Part shown: piece after piece, positions 35,092-46,577 of the stretch
How positions within the stretch are numbered: position 1 is the first letter of the stretch
How the letters are laid out: every line of letters begins with the position of its first letter
Source of the DNA: G965230615 sp965230615
Lineage (GTDB): Bacteria > Pseudomonadota > Gammaproteobacteria > HTCC5015
Length of the DNA stretch: 64,000 nt
Assembly: GCA_965230615.1 (NCBI GenBank)
Contig: OZ246012.1
Location: forward strand, 1 to 64,000
Reading direction: 5' to 3'
Notes under the pieces: model-generated
Told to the model about the DNA's origin: nothing
The model's database searches: none
Seen by the model: the letters and a program-made list of their open reading frames with translations, nothing else
Made by a program: the position numbers and the translations under genes

Positions 35092-35248
35092 AGAATCTTA
35101 GGGGGCTGGGCCCCATGCTTTAATCACCAATGTTTTATAGAATCTAAAGCAAGTCGTTATTTGTATAGGTAATTTTATTAATTAAAGCAAAAGCAGTGCT
35201 GAGACTGCTTTTGCCTAATTTTTTAATGCTTTTAAAATATGGATATTC
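35092..35248. repeat. Degenerate MITE copy
   Basis: Shares GTCGTTATTTGTATAGGTAA, ATTAAAGCAAAAGCAG and CTGCTTTTGC with the 126-bp MITEs but has lost clear ends and gained ~30 bp. It abuts the stop codon of the protease gene, so its end may form part of that gene's 3' sequence. Confidence 0.6.
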
Positions 35249-37750
<2,502 letters not shown>

Positions 37751-38059
37751 TTTCTTCCTCTCACTCTTCATTACTTAGGCTATCGCTTCATCATACTCAG
37801 CTTGTGACCGTTGCTACAGGTATAAGCACTAGCTAGCATAAACATGGATTGTTCATTAAGGGATGTCATGCGTTTTAACAACGTATGTTTTTTTCATTCT
37901 TTACAAAAATGCAATAATAAGAATTATTGTCATACACGCAATAAAGATAAAGTTTTTCTTGTGATGACTATGCTGCGAACATTCAAAAAATGTCACTGTA
38001 AAGGTTGTTTTGATCAATTGATTTTTTTTATCAGGTGTTTTATCGCATTTGAATCATGA
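37751..38059. other. Intergenic region upstream of the protease
   Basis: AT-rich, with the expected promoter of the minus-strand protease gene in 37760-37840. Small frames exist but have no ribosome site or recognisable product. No other feature seen. Confidence 0.35.
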
Positions 38060-38171
38060 GGTATCCATGATTTAAAGATTCTAGAGCAGGTCTCTATTTA
38101 TATAAGCAGGTTTATTGATTAAAGGAAAATGAGTATTGAGACTGCTTTTGCTTATGTTTTTAGAATATGGG
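38060..38171. repeat. Degenerate MITE copy
   Basis: AGGTATCCATG at the left, AGAATATGGG at the right and the GACTGCTTTTGCTTATGTTTTTAGAAT half of the hairpin in two pieces. Lies directly after the kinase gene stop. Confidence 0.6.
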
Positions 38172-38177
38172 CAATGG

Positions 38178-39485
38178 TTATTGCTGCTTCTTTATTTGTT
38201 TCTCCAGTGCAATCACCCGCGCATTCTGCTCAATAAACCGGTTAGAGAGTGCATTGACTATGCTGCCGACCCATGGGCTAAGCTTGTCAATTTCATCAGC
38301 GATATCTTGCTTGCTGATCATACGGATCGTTGAATTATCCAGCGCGAAGGCCGTTGCTGCCCGTGGGTTACCGGTGATTGCGGCATGTTCACCAAAAGGC
38401 TCATTCTTGCCTAGCTCAGCAATAATTTTCGAGCCATTCTCGGTCGCGATAGAAATTGCCACGCGACCACTGACAACCACACAGACATAATCGCTGGGTT
38501 CACCTTCTTTGAAAATCACCTCCCCGGAGGTGAAATGTTTAACAGGAAAACCAGCAGCAGAGCCATGATAATCATCGACGGCTGCAATAACCTGACTAAA
38601 GTTCTGATAACGCTGCTCGATATCTTTTTGCATCATTTTGCTACAAATATGGGCAATGTTAAGCGGTAAATCAGAGTCGAGCTCATTGACTGCAGGCGGA
38701 TAAAACGTTCTGATGCGGTCGGTCAAGTCTTCAAAAGACTTGCCTTTAAACGGATGTATGCCGGCTAACATCTGATAAAAAAGAACACCTAATGAAAAAA
38801 TATCTGAGGCTGGTGTTAAGGTGTCGCGTCGTTGAATAGTTTGTTCGGGCGACATATATTGCGGGGTGCCGATAAACAAGTCTTCGTTTTCCTGTTGTGG
38901 GTTATCCTGCTCAATCTGCTCAGAAAATGTTTGCAGGCTTTGTGTATATTTTTCAACATCATAAACACGGGCTGCTCCCCAGTCCATAATAAACACTTCG
39001 CCATAGGCACCAACCATAATATTTTCAGGCTTGAGGTCTAAATGCAGAATACCGCGATCATGTGCATAGGTCAGGGTTTCACTCAATTTAACTAAAATTT
39101 TTACTGCTGTCTCCAGTGGCAAGGCCTGACCATCAACCTGGCCTTTTTCAATTTGCAGCAATTCGGCCAATGTATCACCTTCGGCTAGCCGCATAGAGTA
39201 GGATGGCAACATCTCATCATCCACGGCAGCATCATAGATGGGCAGAATGCCTGGGTGACTGAGTCGCCCCATTAATTTGATTTCATTCACAAAGGTTTGT
39301 AAGGCCAGTGGGTTATGCAGGCGGTTTTTATTCAGCTCTTTATTGGCAACCACTCGTTGTAAAATGGTATCGAAGACACTCTTAACCTTGCCCATGGTGC
39401 CTTTGCCTAAATCATCTAAATAGGTATAGCGGTTTTTATTGTTAAGAAAGCTCAGCTTGTCTTTTGGGTCCTGGGGATCTTGCAT
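38178..39485 (-). CDS. Serine/threonine protein kinase with C-terminal cyclic-nucleotide-binding domain
   Basis: 435 residues. The kinase domain is at about 20-300: Gly loop GKGTMGKV, Lys in VVANKEL, catalytic loop HLDLKPEN (usual HRD Arg replaced by Leu), DWG in place of DFG, GTPQYMSPEQ and DIFSLGVLFYQML. A cNMP-binding domain follows at about 315-415 (FTSGEVIFKEGEPSDYVCVVVSGRVAI, FGEHAAITGNPRAATA), and the end is a short coiled coil. Presumably a soluble kinase gated by a cyclic nucleotide or similar ligand. No membrane segment. No partner gene is obvious next to it. Confidence 0.9.
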   Translation of the reverse strand: MQDPQDPKDKLSFLNNKNRYTYLDDLGKGTMGKVKSVFDTILQRVVANKELNKNRLHNPLALQTFVNEIKLMGRLSHPGILPIYDAAVDDEMLPSYSMRLAEGDTLAELLQIEKGQVDGQALPLETAVKILVKLSETLTYAHDRGILHLDLKPENIMVGAYGEVFIMDWGAARVYDVEKYTQSLQTFSEQIEQDNPQQENEDLFIGTPQYMSPEQTIQRRDTLTPASDIFSLGVLFYQMLAGIHPFKGKSFEDLTDRIRTFYPPAVNELDSDLPLNIAHICSKMMQKDIEQRYQNFSQVIAAVDDYHGSAAGFPVKHFTSGEVIFKEGEPSDYVCVVVSGRVAISIATENGSKIIAELGKNEPFGEHAAITGNPRAATAFALDNSTIRMISKQDIADEIDKLSPWVGSIVNALSNRFIEQNARVIALEKQIKKQQ

Positions 39486-39731
39486 GCCATATAACCTATG
39501 ATTCTGTTGATTCTGCGGGGTGTTTTATTATGTTAATGATTGACGGCTGCCTGAGCATTGTCTTTAAGCAAGCTAATATAAAGCGCTTTGTCGTAAAGCG
39601 CCATAGTCCTTTATAACGAGAGACTTAGATATAGCCTGGCCATCTTTTTATTATAGGCGTCAGCACTTACTTTATGGAAATTAGAATCAGTTTACCGGTG
39701 TTGACCAATGGATTCCGGACTCAGTGCATGG

Positions 39732-40112
39732 TTAGGTGGGGCCCTGTAGTTTAGCTGCACTGCATTTGAGAATATCCGCCAGCTGTGTAGCAAGCTCGGC
39801 CGAAATAGGGCGTTTATTGTTTTCCATGGCTGAGACTTGTCGGGCTTTTAGTGAGAGTGCGCTGGCCAGCTTGGCCTGGGTTAGTTCGGCACGCTGTCGG
39901 TAAAGGCGCAAGTAATAGCCGGGGGTTTGATAATAATCGCCATGGCGTGCTTGTGCATTAGAGCGGATCATATCAATCGGCAAACGCTCATTGGCCTGAT
40001 AATGTTCCAAGGCACGCATTAATACGCTTTCGAGCTGACCGGTATCAGTGTCTTGCTTGAGGGTAATTGTGAGGTCGCATAGCGGGTGTTCAATTGTTAT
40101 TTTTTTTGTCAT
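39732..40112 (-). CDS. XRE-type antitoxin (HigA-like)
   Basis: 126 residues. The Cro/C1 helix-turn-helix is at the C-terminal half (LYRQRAELTQAKLASALSLKARQVSAMENNKRPIS in two parts); the N-terminal part (IEHPLCDLTITL) resembles antitoxin domains that contact the toxin. It lies 47 bp downstream of the RelE-like gene in the same direction, the toxin-first order of HigBA systems. ATG 40121 is an alternative start. Confidence 0.75.
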   Translation of the reverse strand: MTKKITIEHPLCDLTITLKQDTDTGQLESVLMRALEHYQANERLPIDMIRSNAQARHGDYYQTPGYYLRLYRQRAELTQAKLASALSLKARQVSAMENNKRPISAELATQLADILKCSAAKLQGPT

Positions 40113-40159
40113 CGGCAGCACATCTTGGCCGTAAGCCGTTACAGCGGTTCGATAAGGGC

Positions 40160-40375
40160 CTAGCGTTTGGGCGCTTTATAGCGAATGCCATAACGCGGTG
40201 TTATCTCCAGGCAATACTCTTCATCGTTGATTTTACGGACATTCCAGCCGCTGGGATGCGTGCCTTCTGTTTCTAAGTCAGCTAAGGCCAGCTCTGCCAA
40301 GTCTTGCACGTTCTTTGGCAGCTGTTGGAATTTGTCATAGCCCTTACGGGTCAAATACACGGTTTTATCTGTCAT
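40160..40375 (-). CDS. RelE/HigB-like toxin
   Basis: 71 residues from ATG 40375; ATG 40393 is an alternative. TRKGYDKFQQLPKNVQDLAELALADLE, then NVRKINDEEYCLEITPRYGIRYKA has the short RelE-fold pattern with basic residues near the end. Pairs with the downstream XRE antitoxin. Confidence 0.7.
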   Translation of the reverse strand: MTDKTVYLTRKGYDKFQQLPKNVQDLAELALADLETEGTHPSGWNVRKINDEEYCLEITPRYGIRYKAPKR

Positions 40376-40728
40376 TGGGCAAGAATAGACCATGATCGCC
40401 AGGCCACCAAATTGTGATACGTTTTAAAGAAGTTTAGGTAAAACTCAGACCTTGCATGGCCAAAGTTTAGACCAAACCATTGATATTATTAGTAATAAAG
40501 CAGTCACGACCTTAATTGATATTTTCTTATATGAATGTCTAGCCATAATATGCGTATATTTTGGCAAGTAGTAGTCCTTATTACCCACCATCGTACTGAG
40601 GTTGAGCGCCGCATAAGTTGTCCCCACATAGGTTTTTGGCCTGAAATCGCTTACATGCTCCTGATGTTTTGAGTTCATGTATACTGCTTGGCTCTCACTA
40701 TCTTGTTTTCATAATAAGGAACCCATCA

Positions 40729-41730
40729 ATGAGTGATACTGTATTTAACTGGGGTGTGATAGGTCCTGGTCGAATCGCACAACGCTTTGCCAATGCCCTA
40801 AAAGTGATTGATGATGCGCAGCTCTATGCGGTGGCCAGCAGCAACCTTGAGCGCGCTAATGCCTTTGCACAAGAGTTTGGTGCAGAGCAAGCCTATGACT
40901 CCTATGCGGCGATGCTGGCAGACCCCAAAGTGGATGCGGTGTATATTGCCACACCACACCGTTTTCATTACCAGCAAACCCTGCAATGCCTGGAAGCGGG
41001 CAAGCCTGTGTTGTGTGAGAAGCCACTCACGGTGAATGCAGCACAGTCGCAACAGCTGGTTGATCTGGCACGTAGCAAAAACCTGTTTTTAATGGAAGCG
41101 CTCTGGACACGTTATTTGCCAATCTATGATCAAGTGCGCGAATGGTTAGATAATGATGAAATCGGCGAGGTGAAACTCTTAACCTCCAGCTTTGGCTTTG
41201 GTGTGCCACGCGATATGCAAGACCGCCTGCTAAACCACGAACTGGCCGGTGGCGCATTATTGGATATGGGGATTTACAACATCGCTATTTCTCAATGGGT
41301 CTTTGGCTCTAACCCCAAAAGTTTTACCGCCCAAGGCCATATCGGCGAGAGCAATGTTGATGAGTTAACTGCGGTCAACCTGGATTTTGGTGAAGGTCGC
41401 ACCTCGCAGTTTGTGACCAACCTGATGGCCATGACCAGCAATGACTTTGTTATCTATGGCAGCAAAGGCCATATTCGTATCGGCCCTTTTTTCTGGGATA
41501 CCGCAGAGGCGACCTTAACAGTCGGTGATAAAGTGCTGGCAGCGAAAAAACCGTTTCGTGGCACGGGCTTTGAGTATGAAGCCGGAGAGGCCATGCGCTG
41601 CATCCGTGAGGGACTGTTAGAAAGCCCACGTATGACACATGCCGATACCTTGGCCAATATGCAGCTGATGGATGCGATACGCGCCGAGATTGGTTTGAGC
41701 TACACTTTTGAGCATAGTGATATGCAGTAG
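40729..41730 (+). CDS. Gfo/Idh/MocA family oxidoreductase
   Basis: 333 residues from ATG 40729, with AAGGA 8 bp upstream. The N-terminal Rossmann fold (NWGVIGPGRIAQRFANAL) binds NAD(P). CEKPLTVNAAQSQ carries the conserved Lys of the EKP motif, and the C-terminal domain contains GALLDMGIYNI with the catalytic-region residues. Resembles dihydrodiol or sugar dehydrogenases; the substrate cannot be told. Confidence 0.88.
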   Translation: MSDTVFNWGVIGPGRIAQRFANALKVIDDAQLYAVASSNLERANAFAQEFGAEQAYDSYAAMLADPKVDAVYIATPHRFHYQQTLQCLEAGKPVLCEKPLTVNAAQSQQLVDLARSKNLFLMEALWTRYLPIYDQVREWLDNDEIGEVKLLTSSFGFGVPRDMQDRLLNHELAGGALLDMGIYNIAISQWVFGSNPKSFTAQGHIGESNVDELTAVNLDFGEGRTSQFVTNLMAMTSNDFVIYGSKGHIRIGPFFWDTAEATLTVGDKVLAAKKPFRGTGFEYEAGEAMRCIREGLLESPRMTHADTLANMQLMDAIRAEIGLSYTFEHSDMQ

Positions 41731-41783
41731 GCGATTGAATAGCTTATATTAAAGTATATTGTTAAGGTGGATATAGGTGAGGT

Positions 41784-42563
41784 ATGTCGGAAGCCTTTGA
41801 GCCCAAGCAGGTAAGCGTAAAAGATATCCCGGTTTGGTTACAGGAATCCTGGGGGTTGTTTTGGCGACGCCCCATGTTATTTCTGATGACCTCCATCGCT
41901 TTCCACCTGTTGGTTTACTATAGCAAATCGATTGGTATTCTGGCGCTATTGTTGGCCGTGTTAATTACCCAAGTGTTTTTAATGATGTTAATTCGCTTTG
42001 CCGAGGCCACAGATAACGCCAAGAAAATCAGCTTTTGGCCAACCTATAATCTTATTCGCAGTGTGTTCTATAGCATTGTGTTGCTAAGTGTACTGGCGGT
42101 CTGTTTATATATTGCTTTGATTATTGTAAGTAGCTATATCCCATTAGATGTGCCTTCGGTGGACTATACTGAAACCGAAGTATTTAACATGCTCAAATGG
42201 GCTTGGCCAGGACAGATATCATTTTTGATTTTGTATATCGCCATATTGTTTTCAACCCTGTGGTTTTTATTTGCCTTACTTACACTCAATGATGAGCTGG
42301 GTGTGCTGCAAGCAGCCAAGCTCTCCCGGCGAGCGCAGTCGATTAACGAATGGGTTATCTTTGTAGCATCCTATTGCCCTTATGCAGTGATTGTTATTTT
42401 GTTGCTCGTCACTGAAATGAGTTTGTTATTAAACATAGTCTTTGTGCCTTTATTTGCCATTTATCAATATGTGTCTTATCGGCATGTGTTTTTGGGCAAA
42501 AGAGAAAATAGCCCAGCGGTGGCCCGCGCAAGCACAACAGCGGCCGCGCGCGTGGTGTCATAA
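41784..42563 (+). CDS. Multi-spanning membrane protein of unknown function
   Basis: 259 residues with about six membrane segments from residue 32 to 235. AGGTGAGGT precedes the ATG. The N-terminus VKDIPVWLQESWGLFWRRP resembles BPSS1780-type membrane proteins. Nine bp before the next membrane gene, probably one operon. Confidence 0.7.
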   Translation: MSEAFEPKQVSVKDIPVWLQESWGLFWRRPMLFLMTSIAFHLLVYYSKSIGILALLLAVLITQVFLMMLIRFAEATDNAKKISFWPTYNLIRSVFYSIVLLSVLAVCLYIALIIVSSYIPLDVPSVDYTETEVFNMLKWAWPGQISFLILYIAILFSTLWFLFALLTLNDELGVLQAAKLSRRAQSINEWVIFVASYCPYAVIVILLLVTEMSLLLNIVFVPLFAIYQYVSYRHVFLGKRENSPAVARASTTAAARVVS

Positions 42564-42572
42564 GGTGTCATC

Positions 42573-43025
42573 ATGAGTGTATTAAATAGAGGTTCTATGA
42601 GAACAGCTCAAATATCGCTGTTGGCAGCTGGTATCTGCATGATTGTCGTCGTGCTACTGCATGCCGCGTGTATTATCTTTGGTGCCGAGTGGTATCTTTT
42701 TTTAGGTGCAGGTGAACAAATGGCCTCGCTGGCCGCTGCTGGCGATCCATATCCTGCGAAAGTCACGGCAGTGATCATTGCAGTATTTATTGTTTGGACA
42801 CTGTATGCATTTGCCGGTGCAGGTATGATTAAAAAGTTGCCACTGCTTAAATGGGTGCTGTTATTAATTGGCATGGCACTCATGGCCAGAGGTACATTAT
42901 TTTTTCTGATTATGCCAGCATTCCCAACTAACAGCATGCTGTTTTGGTTTGTCAGTTCAGTGATTTGTATTGGGCTAGGGTCTTTATACCTATTTGGTGT
43001 TTATAAGCAGTGGCGGCAACTCTAA
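42573..43025 (+). CDS. Four-helix membrane protein of unknown function
   Basis: 150 residues with four hydrophobic segments (about 12-36, 62-82, 90-112, 120-142). Follows the previous gene by 9 bp and precedes another small gene by 19 bp, suggesting a three-gene operon. No family assigned. Confidence 0.68.
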   Translation: MSVLNRGSMRTAQISLLAAGICMIVVVLLHAACIIFGAEWYLFLGAGEQMASLAAAGDPYPAKVTAVIIAVFIVWTLYAFAGAGMIKKLPLLKWVLLLIGMALMARGTLFFLIMPAFPTNSMLFWFVSSVICIGLGSLYLFGVYKQWRQL

Positions 43026-43044
43026 GCAATACTTAACATAGAGC

Positions 43045-43449
43045 ATGAGTATGTCAAAAACCACCGTTTATATTTTTGCCGGGTGCTTTAAAGATCGCGC
43101 GACAGCCTGCCTGTACTCAGAGCCGCAATGGCAGCCTGAACCCGATGCGTCGGCCTCCGATGAAGTCTACCAGCAATGGGAAGACAATAACCCGACACAC
43201 CAACTAAGACAGCACTTTAATACCTACCTCGATACTGACTTTATTGAAACTGTTGAAAAAGACATGACTTACCTGGCCAGTTTAAACATTACCCAATCAT
43301 GTATTGAGGATATTGAGCGCAAAACAGCGGCGATGAATATTTTGATATTGGTCTTTGCCGATGCCTTGGGTCGTCGAGCTTTGCATAAAGCGCCAATATC
43401 CACACCGCATGCAGTATTGCGGGCAGTATGCTTGTATTTTATAGGGTAA
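43045..43449 (+). CDS. Hypothetical protein, possibly Imm22-like
   Basis: 134 residues. TVYIFAGCFKDRATACLYSEPQW and HFNTYLDTDFIETVEKD recall immunity family 22, where a small protein begins with a strand and Phe-Gly and carries a DxDF motif; this is a weak resemblance. Last gene of the 41784-43449 group. Cytoplasmic. Confidence 0.6.
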   Translation: MSMSKTTVYIFAGCFKDRATACLYSEPQWQPEPDASASDEVYQQWEDNNPTHQLRQHFNTYLDTDFIETVEKDMTYLASLNITQSCIEDIERKTAAMNILILVFADALGRRALHKAPISTPHAVLRAVCLYFIG

Positions 43450-43719
43450 GTAAAACGTCGCTTTGATAGCAGTGAGTCTGTCTGGAAGACTAGATTGAGT
43501 TTACTTATTGAAATAGTAGACGGTTAAAATAAGGCATGTTTATAGATATGCATATCAAAATAACACAATAACAGTAATGTGAGAAAAAATATTGCCGTGA
43601 TATTGGAGAGGCCTCCGCAAGCCTATGATTTTAAAAATAAATAAGCTGTCCAGTTTTGATAAGCATTTATTATTATCAGACATCGATAGATATACTAAGA
43701 TAAACAAGGGTATCTGATA
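43450..43719. other. Intergenic region before promoter A
   Basis: AT-rich, no coding potential with a ribosome site. No RNA gene recognised. It separates the membrane-protein operon from promoter repeat A and the cassette array. Confidence 0.35.
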
Positions 43720-43773
43720 TTGAAAAGGGCAAAGTGGACAGCTATGATATTGAGAAACGATACAGGGCTAATA
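43720..43773 (+). promoter_or_regulatory. Promoter-repeat A
   Basis: -35 TTGAAA (43720), 17-bp spacer, -10 TATGAT (43743-43748), then AGGGCTAATA at 43764. The same three blocks at identical spacing occur at 52380, 53921 and 58004. It reads towards the cassette array. Confidence 0.72.
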
Positions 43774-43823
43774 AGGTAAAACTATGATTCCGTTGGGAAA
43801 AACCAATTTTTCCACAGTGACCG

Positions 43824-43869
43824 CTATAACATATTATCAGACAAGCTGTTTGCTATCCCCCTGTTAGGT
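43824..43869 (+). repeat. attC-like site 0 (array entry)
   Basis: CTATAAC ... GTTAGGT. The right box fits GTTRRRY. The bases after it, TTAGGT, start cassette 1 and are complementary to that cassette's own ACCTAA at 44222, as expected of an integron cassette. Confidence 0.55.
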
Positions 43870-43873
43870 AACC

Positions 43874-44215
43874 ATGAAATATCTAAACAGAAGTGCCATA
43901 GTAGTTTATGGAACCGAAAATTTTCTTAGATGGGTTAAAGAAAGTCATCCTAGCTTACATCGCTGGGGACTTGAAGATTTAAATCGTCACCCTAACATCT
44001 ATTTAGTTGATAGTGAGGACCAGAACTGTTGGGGCAATTGCTTTCATGATAACTTTAATACCATATTTTCTAATGAAGTTAGCCAGTATACCTATGACGG
44101 AGTGCAGCAACCATCAAACGTCACTTATGAGTCTCACGGTTCGTGGTTTATTTCCGAATATACAGAGTCAGTTCAAGATTTATCAAAAAGGCAGATAGAA
44201 TTATTTAATGAATAA
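43874..44215 (+). CDS. Cassette gene 1, hypothetical
   Basis: 113 residues, no signal peptide. ATG lies 4 bp after the cassette boundary (TTAGGTAACC-ATG). No family recognised; features are NCWGNCFHDNFN and SHGSWFISEY. Ends 6 bp before its attC-like site. Confidence 0.65.
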   Translation: MKYLNRSAIVVYGTENFLRWVKESHPSLHRWGLEDLNRHPNIYLVDSEDQNCWGNCFHDNFNTIFSNEVSQYTYDGVQQPSNVTYESHGSWFISEYTESVQDLSKRQIELFNE

Positions 44216-44221
44216 GAGATT

Positions 44222-44296
44222 ACCTAACAAATTAAATCAGTTCGCAGCTAAAGCTGCCGGACTCACATTTTTTCGCCGCTGTTTAAGGCGTTATAT
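44222..44296 (+). repeat. attC-like site 1
   Basis: ACCTAAC (RYYYAAC) to GTTATAT, 75 bp. Internal arms AAATTAAATCAG / CTGTTTAAGGCG and AGTTCGCAGCT / AGCTGCCGGACT pair. Confidence 0.65.
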
Positions 44297-44409
44297 TCAG
44301 TGTAGTGGCTAAGTATTGTAGTCCAAAATAACCCAAAAACCGTCACTCTACTCTGATTTTTTGGCCCCTGCTGGCAGTGTTAATTTCCCCTCGCGTTTAA
44401 AGGTAGTCA

Positions 44410-44853
44410 TTGAAAATGGGACGAGCAAAAAAATTTACAATTCCAGAATCTGAAAATGAATTTCTTTCCGATATTTTAGGCGGTTTAAAAAAGCGCTCAA
44501 AATCGTTGAAATATCATTGTTGGAATATATCAGTAGAAAAGATATTTGAATATTTTAAAGAGGGTAAACTTGAAAAGATAGAAATTACTATTCAACCTTC
44601 AGATATACATGCGGAATTAAAGATTAATGTTTGGGAAGGTCGCCTAATTCATCTAGTCTGCTGGGAGCGTACTAAAGCCCAGAAATGGGATTGGGAGTAT
44701 GATGGTAAGTTTCTACCTATTTATGAGAGTAAAGACTTTATGGTTGCGCTGGAAGAAACTCGAGCTAAATTTTTTCAAATGTCAGCGCCTAAGGTAAAAG
44801 AATTTGAAAATTCATGGGTTCATTTGTTGGCAAATGGTTTAAAATCCGTGTAA
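44410..44853 (+). CDS. Cassette gene 2, hypothetical
   Basis: 147 residues from TTG 44410, which has AGGT 6 bp upstream; ATG 44416 is an alternative. Soluble. WDWEYDGKFLPIYESKDF and ALEETRAKFFQM suggest a small ordered protein, possibly immunity-like. No family recognised. Confidence 0.62.
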   Translation: MKMGRAKKFTIPESENEFLSDILGGLKKRSKSLKYHCWNISVEKIFEYFKEGKLEKIEITIQPSDIHAELKINVWEGRLIHLVCWERTKAQKWDWEYDGKFLPIYESKDFMVALEETRAKFFQMSAPKVKEFENSWVHLLANGLKSV

Positions 44854-44857
44854 TAAA

Positions 44858-44937
44858 AGTTAACAAGGCATTAAAGTAAAAGATAGACATTCCGTTGATT
44901 GGTAACTACATGTTTTCCGCTTAGCTTGTCGTTATAG
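44858..44937 (+). repeat. attC-like site 2
   Basis: AGTTAAC to GTTATAG, 80 bp, beginning 5 bp after gene 2. The left box does not fit the consensus well. Confidence 0.5.
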
Positions 44938-44941
44938 CCAA

Positions 44942-45319
44942 ATGAGATTTATGAAAAAACTTATTTATATAAAGGTCTACAAAGGATATATAGAGGCAAG
45001 GACTGTTGGAGAAAATAATGAGCGACAGTTTAGCTCTGATGGTTTAAGCCATCCAAGATCATTAGCTGGAAAATTTGTTGAGGTAGAGAAAACGTTTCGT
45101 GAGGCTATCGCTGCTCAACCAAAGGTTCTTTTCGGCTTGATACAGCCAAAAGTATTAGTGCATTTGATGCCAGAAATGCAAGGCGGCTATACGGAGTTGG
45201 AGCTAAGGTTTTTCCGCGAAGTAGCTTTAGGTAGCGGTGCTTCAGAAGTTTATTTGCTAGATAGTCAGCTGGGACCACAGCCTGATAGCAAACTTACGGA
45301 TATCAAGCAATGGCAATAA
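44942..45319 (+). CDS. Cassette gene 3, MreB/actin-like fragment
   Basis: 125 residues. QPKVLVHLMPEMQGGYTELELRFFREVALGSGASEVYLL parallels the MreB stretch with TQVERRAIRESA and GAREVFLIEE, and the N-terminus (LIYIKVYKGYIEAR) could be the start of the same subdomain. It is much shorter than MreB and lacks the nucleotide-binding motifs, so a polymerising role is unlikely. Its stop lies inside the next attC-like site. Confidence 0.6.
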   Translation: MRFMKKLIYIKVYKGYIEARTVGENNERQFSSDGLSHPRSLAGKFVEVEKTFREAIAAQPKVLFGLIQPKVLVHLMPEMQGGYTELELRFFREVALGSGASEVYLLDSQLGPQPDSKLTDIKQWQ

Positions 45320-45395
45320 CAAAACCATCTAAAAAACACGTCTTCAACACTGGACGGGTAACAAGTTGCTCGGCTATTTATTTAGAACGTTATAC
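45314..45395 (+). repeat. attC-like site 3
   Basis: TGGCAATAAC to GTTATAC, 82 bp. The left box matches, with one mismatch in ten, the reverse complement of the start of its cassette (GTTATAGCCA at 44931). The gene 3 stop codon is part of the left box. Confidence 0.65.
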
Positions 45396-45410
45396 TAACT
45401 CTGAGTAATA

Positions 45411-45872
45411 ATGAGTATGGATATTTTTTCAATATTGTTGTCCGTTCATATTGCTTGCGGCGTTGCGGCAATGATTTTGGGGCTGCTGAGCTTTGCGTCG
45501 AGAAAAACGAAGGGGAAGCATACAAACCTAGGTGACTATTATCATTGGGCATATTTACTTATGAGTCTATCTGCTGTTTTTATGGCTTTGTTAGACTGGA
45601 ATAGAATCTGGTGGTTTTTGCCAATAGCTGTATTTTCATATCTATTTGCGCTTAAAGGTTATATGGCAGCTAAGCGTAAAAGAAAAGACTGGATTTTTGG
45701 TCATGTTGTAGGGCAGTGCGGTTCATATATTGCGATGGTTACGGCAGTTTTCGTTGTTGCATTGGGCACAACTATTTGGTGGGTTTGGGTTTTGCCTAGC
45801 GTGATTGGAACCCTTTTGATTATTTGGCTTAATAGAGAAATTGCGTCTGGGCGGAGGCCTAAATATGAGTAA
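45411..45872 (+). CDS. Cassette gene 4, DUF2306-like membrane protein
   Basis: 153 residues with about five membrane segments. HIACGVAAMILGLLSFASRKTKGKHTNLGDYY is the loop seen in DUF2306-type membrane proteins. Function unknown. Confidence 0.68.
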   Translation: MSMDIFSILLSVHIACGVAAMILGLLSFASRKTKGKHTNLGDYYHWAYLLMSLSAVFMALLDWNRIWWFLPIAVFSYLFALKGYMAAKRKRKDWIFGHVVGQCGSYIAMVTAVFVVALGTTIWWVWVLPSVIGTLLIIWLNREIASGRRPKYE

Positions 45873-45947
45873 GCCCATTAAATGCGCTCTGGCTATTCTG
45901 GTCCGTGCCGGATATGCTATGACAGTCCGTTTATGTAAACGTTATAA
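45871..45947 (+). repeat. attC-like site 4 (weak)
   Basis: Right box GTTATAA preceded by GTAAAC; the left box near the gene 4 stop is degenerate (GAGTAAGCC). Called because it fills the gene-to-gene interval as in the other cassettes. Confidence 0.4.
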
Positions 45948-45973
45948 ATATGGTAGTTTTTAAGGAGAATATA

Positions 45974-46498
45974 ATGCCATTTATTGACTCATTAGCCCTA
46001 TACACCGTCTCGCAAAAGGCAGTTGCCTATGGGTTTATGGCTAGCGGTATTTTTCTTTTAGCGACAGCTGCATTTGTTTACTTTCTTGTGCCTATCCATA
46101 ATTCACTCTGGCAGGGGTTTAAATATGGTTCACTGCTCTTTGGTGTGGCAACTCTATTAGGGGGTATTGCTTACTTAAATTTTTCAAACAAAATTTATAT
46201 GCAAATTGAATCTGAGTATCAATCAAATGCCGAGCAAACATTGTTAGCAGAGGCAAAACGCATGAGTAAGGTGGTTAGTGATTATACTGTTTATAAGATA
46301 GTATTCGCTAGCATAGTGCTCATATCATTACTCGTTATCTTATTTTTAAAGCCATTCTGGTCTGGCTTTGCTTTTCCCGCTGCGCTGCTGTTTCTCGTCG
46401 TCATGCTAATAGAAGCGCATTCGAAGTATTCCATTGATGCTCACTGGCAAAATATTAAGGAATTAAGCCAAAGCCAGTCAAAAGAAAGTGACCTATAA
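45974..46498 (+). CDS. Cassette gene 5, membrane protein
   Basis: 174 residues from ATG 45974 with AAGGAG 7 bp upstream. Four membrane segments in two pairs (about 17-38 and 48-68; 110-130 and 135-152). No family recognised. Confidence 0.65.
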   Translation: MPFIDSLALYTVSQKAVAYGFMASGIFLLATAAFVYFLVPIHNSLWQGFKYGSLLFGVATLLGGIAYLNFSNKIYMQIESEYQSNAEQTLLAEAKRMSKVVSDYTVYKIVFASIVLISLLVILFLKPFWSGFAFPAALLFLVVMLIEAHSKYSIDAHWQNIKELSQSQSKESDL

Positions 46499-46560
46499 TG
46501 CAGCCTCCACTGAGTCCGCTATCACCGATTAACATCGCATACCTTGTATTGGTGTATTAT
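46491..46560 (+). repeat. attC-like site 5 (weak)
   Basis: CTATAATG near the gene 5 stop to GTATTATGTG. The following cassette starts TTATGTGTT, which pairs with AACACCTAA at the end of gene 6. Confidence 0.45.
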
Positions 46561-46577
46561 GTGTTCAGAGATAGCAA

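Noticed and set aside
37844..38059. Cys-rich 71-codon frame upstream of the protease gene
   Set aside because: No ribosome site and no similarity; composition matches noncoding AT-rich DNA.
40445..40678. 77-codon minus-strand frame upstream of the oxidoreductase
   Set aside because: No ribosome site or family, and it covers the promoter region of the divergent oxidoreductase gene; a hydrophobic C-terminus alone is not enough.
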